A DNA stretch of 64,000 bases from Glandiceps talaboti (Eukaryota > Hemichordata > Enteropneusta > Spengelidae). Below, piece after piece: positions 59,081 through 64,000 of this stretch. The stretch is from assembly GCF_964340395.1 (NCBI RefSeq), contig NC_135565.1, forward strand, positions 18,652,209-18,716,208. The letters run 5' to 3'. The translations under genes were made by a program, and so were the position numbers. Every line of letters starts with the position of its first letter. Position 1 is the stretch's first letter. Below the pieces are notes generated by a model, which saw nothing but the letters and a program-made list of their open reading frames with translations, searched no databases and was not told the origin of the DNA.

Positions 59081-60080
59081 TTCAATTATATAGTAAAAAT
59101 GTGAAAAATAGAATGGAAAAAAAAGACAACATTTTCTTCCTTTTTCCTGGGGCACCCTTCAAAACTATGACAGTGTTAACCAAGATTATACTAGCACATA
59201 GGAACATAGCAAACTACATCGTTTGTTTTCTTGGAATGACTGTTTTTATGACCATGGTTCTGAAAATCATTGGTTAAATTACTGATAGTAATAATTCAAT
59301 TGTGTAATTGAAGTCATCAATTTGTGTGACACATTTCTAATGGAAAGTTTCCTTGATCAAACTTAGACTGGCATGACAGTAATTACTTGCATGAGTAGAA
59401 TTGAGGATGTTAACCTTTCCAAGTCTTATCAGCTTTAATAGCTATGTATCCCTCTATACGCATTGCCTACACTGTATACTGTGTAAAGTACAATGTAGCT
59501 AGGCATTGGACATGTAACCCCTAGGTGGGCGTTGGTTTAATATACCATTGGTGGGGTATTGGCCATATCTAGATAAATATTGATTGTACCCTATGTGGGC
59601 ATTAGCCATACTCCAAGGTGGGTATTTGCCATACCCCTACATGTAGGTGGACATTGGTCATACCACTAGGTGGGCATTGGCTATATCCCTACATTCAGGT
59701 GGGCATTACCCATACATGTACTCGTAGGTGGGCATTGGCCATACCCCTACATGCAGGTGGACATTGGCCATACATGTACTCCTATAGGTGGGCATTGGTT
59801 ATACCCCTAGATGGGCATTGTTATACCCTAGGTGGGGCATTTGCTATATCCCTACATACAGGTGGGCATTGGCCATATGTGTACTCCTAGGTGGGCAATG
59901 GCCATACCCCTAGGTGGGCATTGGCAATACTCCTACCATAGGTGGACATAGGTTATACTCAGAACTGAGCATTGGCCATACCCCTACATGTTGTAGGTGG
60001 GCATTAGCCATACCCTACATGTTGTGGATGGGTATTGGCCATACCCCTGGGTAGGCATTGACAATATGCCTACATTATTA
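58970..60080. repeat. 1.12-kb tandem duplication, left copy
   Basis: The copy runs from about GTAGTGTGTTGGGAGGG to GCCTACATTATTA and reappears 1122 bases downstream with no difference that I noticed. Within it, 59520-60065 is a degenerate ~28-bp array built on GTGGGCATTGGCCATACCCC. The repeated 70- and 90-codon ORFs are passengers, not recognised genes. Confidence 0.93.
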
Positions 60081-60091
60081 CATTTCTATAA

Positions 60092-61202
60092 TGTAGTGTG
60101 TTGGGAGGGTTCATATGTCCTCTGTGGTATAGTTTGTTTTGAGGGTTCATATGTCCTCTGTGGTATAGTGTGTTTGGAGGGTTCATATGTCCTCTCTGAT
60201 ATTTCAATTATATAGTAAAAATGTGAAAAATAGAATGGAAAAAAAAGACAACATTTTCTTCCTTTTTCCTGGGGCACCCTTCAAAACTATGACAGTGTTA
60301 ACCAAGATTATACTAGCACATAGGAACATAGCAAACTACATCGTTTGTTTTCTTGGAATGACTGTTTTTATGACCATGGTTCTGAAAATCATTGGTTAAA
60401 TTACTGATAGTAATAATTCAATTGTGTAATTGAAGTCATCAATTTGTGTGACACATTTCTAATGGAAAGTTTCCTTGATCAAACTTAGACTGGCATGACA
60501 GTAATTACTTGCATGAGTAGAATTGAGGATGTTAACCTTTCCAAGTCTTATCAGCTTTAATAGCTATGTATCCCTCTATACGCATTGCCTACACTGTATA
60601 CTGTGTAAAGTACAATGTAGCTAGGCATTGGACATGTAACCCCTAGGTGGGCGTTGGTTTAATATACCATTGGTGGGGTATTGGCCATATCTAGATAAAT
60701 ATTGATTGTACCCTATGTGGGCATTAGCCATACTCCAAGGTGGGTATTTGCCATACCCCTACATGTAGGTGGACATTGGTCATACCACTAGGTGGGCATT
60801 GGCTATATCCCTACATTCAGGTGGGCATTACCCATACATGTACTCGTAGGTGGGCATTGGCCATACCCCTACATGCAGGTGGACATTGGCCATACATGTA
60901 CTCCTATAGGTGGGCATTGGTTATACCCCTAGATGGGCATTGTTATACCCTAGGTGGGGCATTTGCTATATCCCTACATACAGGTGGGCATTGGCCATAT
61001 GTGTACTCCTAGGTGGGCAATGGCCATACCCCTAGGTGGGCATTGGCAATACTCCTACCATAGGTGGACATAGGTTATACTCAGAACTGAGCATTGGCCA
61101 TACCCCTACATGTTGTAGGTGGGCATTAGCCATACCCTACATGTTGTGGATGGGTATTGGCCATACCCCTGGGTAGGCATTGACAATATGCCTACATTAT
61201 TA
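60092..61202. repeat. 1.12-kb tandem duplication, right copy
   Basis: Same content as the left copy at an offset of 1122. The junction between copies carries TACATTTCTATAATGTAGTG. Confidence 0.93.
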
Positions 61203-61294
61203 GATAGGTATTGGTTTTATTCCTTGGTATAAATGTACAATGTAGGCATTGGCGATACCCAGATTGGGATTTGCAATACCCCTCGCTGGCATTG

Positions 61295-61560
61295 GCTATA
61301 TACCCCTTGATGTAGGTACATGTAGCTATCAGCCATACACCCCTTGATGTAGGTACATGTAGCTATCAGCCATACACCCCTTGATGTAGGTACATGTAGC
61401 TATCAGCCATACACCCCTTGATGTAGGTACATGTAGCTATCACTGTATCAGCCATACACCCCTTGATGTATTAAGACTGGTGCATGTAGCTATCAGCCAT
61501 ACACCCCTTGGTGTAGGTACATGTAACTGTTAGCCATACACGTACATATCATTTGTAGGT
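61295..61560 (+). repeat. 37-bp minisatellite, ~6 copies
   Basis: Unit CCCCTTGATGTAGGTACATG followed by TAGCTATCAGCCATACA, with one enlarged copy. Confidence 0.92.
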
Positions 61561-61599
61561 AGCCATCAGCAATACTCCAAGGCAGATACTAATGATTAG

Positions 61600-62470
61600 T
61601 ATAAACCTAAGCCCTAGGCAGGCATTATACAAATAATACATACAAGTTACATGTATGAATTCACCAGCTGCACTGGACAGCATGAATGAATGAAAAACAC
61701 ATGCTATCATACATCATTTCATTCCATTTCAATACTTCCATTGATCCACTGCACAAAATAACCCCATCCATCATAATTTAAGAATTGCATCTGTTCATTT
61801 AATTGTCTTGACAGCCAACACAAATTTTTAGTATTTCAAATACTTAACCAATTTTTCCATGTTTACATTCAGCATTGTCTATTACATGTAAGATACCGGT
61901 ATCATTTCATTCAGTTTGAAGAATTGATATATTTTACAAGGGATATGAAATACAGCAAAGAATTTTAAAAATTTGGATAACATATACTTGTGTGTAGGCC
62001 ATTGTCACTGTCGGTGAGTTGCCATAGACCTGTTTTGATCATGGCTGACCCTCTGAACAGAGTAGTGCCAAATAATTCCATTTATTGCCATGATACATGT
62101 AGTTCTGAGATATTTAAGTCTCATATACATGTAAGTTACCAGTACGTCCGACCACCACATCCCATTGATGTCCCCTCCTTCTTTTCCTTTTCTTCCATTA
62201 TTTGCCATTTCCAAGCTGTTTGTCACATCATGACATGCTCAAAATTCAGTCACTGTTTCACTACTAACCTCTGAAGACTGCAAATGAACATTGCACTGGT
62301 TCATTTATATTTGAGGGGGACACCAGAAGGACGTGTATATTTGTGCATTCAGATTTTACCTTGCTCACCAGATCTAGAGTATGATGTACATATTCATGAG
62401 TATGCATCATACTATTTCCCGATGTATTCCTTCTAGATAAATTCCTATAAACTTGGCCAAGAAGTTCAAT
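61600..62470. other. Gene-less stretch
   Basis: No exon supported. A 94-codon ORF at 61990-62274 has no recognisable domain or splice context. Confidence 0.35.
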
Positions 62471-62479
62471 ATGTTTTAG

Positions 62480-63300
62480 GCATCCATGCAGAACAAGTAT
62501 AATATTTGAGGTTCATCCTCAAGAACTTTGCCATGTAGGTACATAAAAAACTTATTCTGGGTTCATTCAGTACAAAAATAAATTAGGAAAAATTGAACGT
62601 ATAATATACGTTTCAGGTGGCGAGGTGTGATAGATTGTTGTATTTGAATTTCAGGTTTGAGAACTTTGCCTTATACCAGTAGTCCTACATGTATCAATCA
62701 TTCATGCTACCCTGATTGTACATGTACCTGAGTGAGGTCTTTACAAAAAGAAATCCCTTGAAATCTTTTTTTAATAAAATGTAGGTTTCAGGTGGCCAGG
62801 CGTAACAGATTGTTGTATTTGAATTTCAGCATTGAGAACTGTGCCATGTTGTAACATCTATCATTCATCATACCCTGATTGTACAGTGACTCTGAGTGAG
62901 CTTTTCACAAAAATAAATCCCTGGAAATTTGACTTAGAACTGCATCATGTAAGAATTATATGTGCCCTTGACAGGTGTGGCCATGTGTAACAGGAATTTC
63001 AGTATTGAGAACTTTGCCATGTTGTAAACATATATATTAATCATTCTGGTCTCCGCCACAGGCATGTTCTTTTAGTTTTTAGAAAATAGATCCTTAAAAC
63101 TTTGAAGTCAGCCACCGTTCAGTTGGCCACGCATAATTTATTTAAATTCATACCCCCATTTGAAATGTATCGCATCAATCATTTTCAGTTTTGTCATGAA
63201 TTTGAAAAATATATAAATCCCCAGAAATTTGATTTGTAAATTTATACATTGTCCTATATGGTTGCCATGCATACTAATTGGTGTATACTAAATTCCAGAA
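62480..63300. repeat. Degenerate ~150-170-bp tandem repeat, ~4-5 copies
   Basis: Anchors TTTCAGGTGGCCAGGCGTAA, TTGAGAACTTTGCCATGT and AAATCCCTGGAAATTTGA recur with decreasing similarity. Confidence 0.75.
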
Positions 63301-63439
63301 TTGTGAGCTTGTCATTTTGTATTTAATAGCTGTACCCTGTCATTTCACAATTACGTGTAGTCCTTTCATGATATATCCTTCTTCTATGAACTTCTATGAT
63401 GGCAGTGCAATGATGAACAAGGCTTGAAATTAGCAGTGC

Positions 63440-63665
63440 TGCAGTAGTCAAGGGTGCATAGACTTTTAAACATCGTATCTAGACTACCAAATTAGAAGTA
63501 GTCTATAGTGTACATAGACTACTATACATTGTATATAGACTACCAAATTAGCAGTAGTCCAGGACACATAGACTACTAAATGCCGTATCTAAACTACCAA
63601 ATTAGCAGTATTGCACGATACATGTACATACATGTAGACTACTAAACATTGTATCGAGACGGCAA
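63440..63665. repeat. Degenerate ~55-bp tandem repeat
   Basis: Units share ACATAGACTACTAAA, GTATCTAGACTACCAAATTA and GCAGTAGT, about four copies. Confidence 0.8.
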
Positions 63666-64000
63666 AATTTATAAGCAAAAAAAAAAAAAAATAGCTAAAA
63701 CATTTCACTTGGCTAAAGCTGACTTCCAAGCATGAAGGTTTAACTTTAATTGGAGCCCAGAATTTAGTACCTTGGCATACAGTAGAGTACATCACATGCA
63801 CAGCAATGGAACCAACTGACATCCTAGGGCTATAATTTACCCTCAGTGATACTAAAATTCAACCTATTATCACCAAATGAACTTCTCACAATTAATCATG
63901 TCAGCTGTTCCGGTATAAAATTAATTTCTTTTTCCACTCCACATGCACCATATTAGGTGAATCTAATTATTATTAATAAGTTTTGAGTTGAAAATTTCAT

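Noticed and set aside
59065-60399. Duplicated 70-codon ORFs as a gene pair
   Set aside because: They are carried along by the 1.12-kb duplication and have no recognisable domain; two copies say nothing about selection.

Overview
This is an AT-rich, intron-rich animal nuclear window with many microsatellites, minisatellites and short inverted-repeat elements. No bacterial-style operon is visible. Retained U12-type (minor spliceosome) introns, DRAM paralogues and an ETFRF1 orthologue suggest a marine invertebrate, deuterostome or lophotrochozoan. I cannot fix the lineage from sequence alone.

Three genes can be assembled exon by exon. (1) A minus-strand DRAM-family gene at 3540-15002 has five constant exons followed by two alternative 3' cassettes, 6p+7p and 6d+7d. 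(2) A plus-strand DRAM2-like gene at 16425-27401 lies head to head with it, about 1.4 kb away. Its exons 1-4, 6 and 7 are single, but exon 5 is present three times (5a, 5b, 5c), each copy open and in the same phase. (3) ETFRF1 (LYRM5), at 36693-37376 on the minus strand, is a complete two-coding-exon gene. A weak candidate two-exon 38-codon ORF diverges from it (38185-40532).

The main discovery is how the two DRAM genes vary. Intron 5 carries a U12-type donor (GTATCCTT) after all four exon 5 copies in the window, and U12-like branch sites lie before exon 6. In the plus gene the exons on the donor side of this minor intron are multiplied. In the minus gene the exon on its acceptor side is multiplied. 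A U12 donor cannot productively join a U2 acceptor, and every exon 5 copy is 3n+1 long, so double inclusion or skipping shifts frame. The layout predicts mutually exclusive splicing enforced by spliceosome type, giving alternative membrane segments in one gene and alternative last luminal loops and C-tails in the other.

Layout: 1-3.4 kb holds repeats and a reverse transcriptase fragment; 3.5-15.0 kb the minus DRAM gene; 15.0-16.4 kb a shared upstream region; 16.4-27.4 kb the plus DRAM gene; 27.4-36.6 kb intergenic DNA with a 1.3-kb 22-bp minisatellite; 36.7-38.2 kb ETFRF1 and its upstream region; 40.5-64 kb no gene I can support, mostly local tandem arrays including a 2.2-kb minisatellite at 54.6-56.8 kb and a 1.12-kb tandem duplication at 59.0-61.2 kb. 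The same tendency to local duplication also hit exons: exon 4's 3' end with its splice donor (six copies), the tail of exon 7p (about five copies), exon 5 (three copies) and the 6-7 cassette (two copies).
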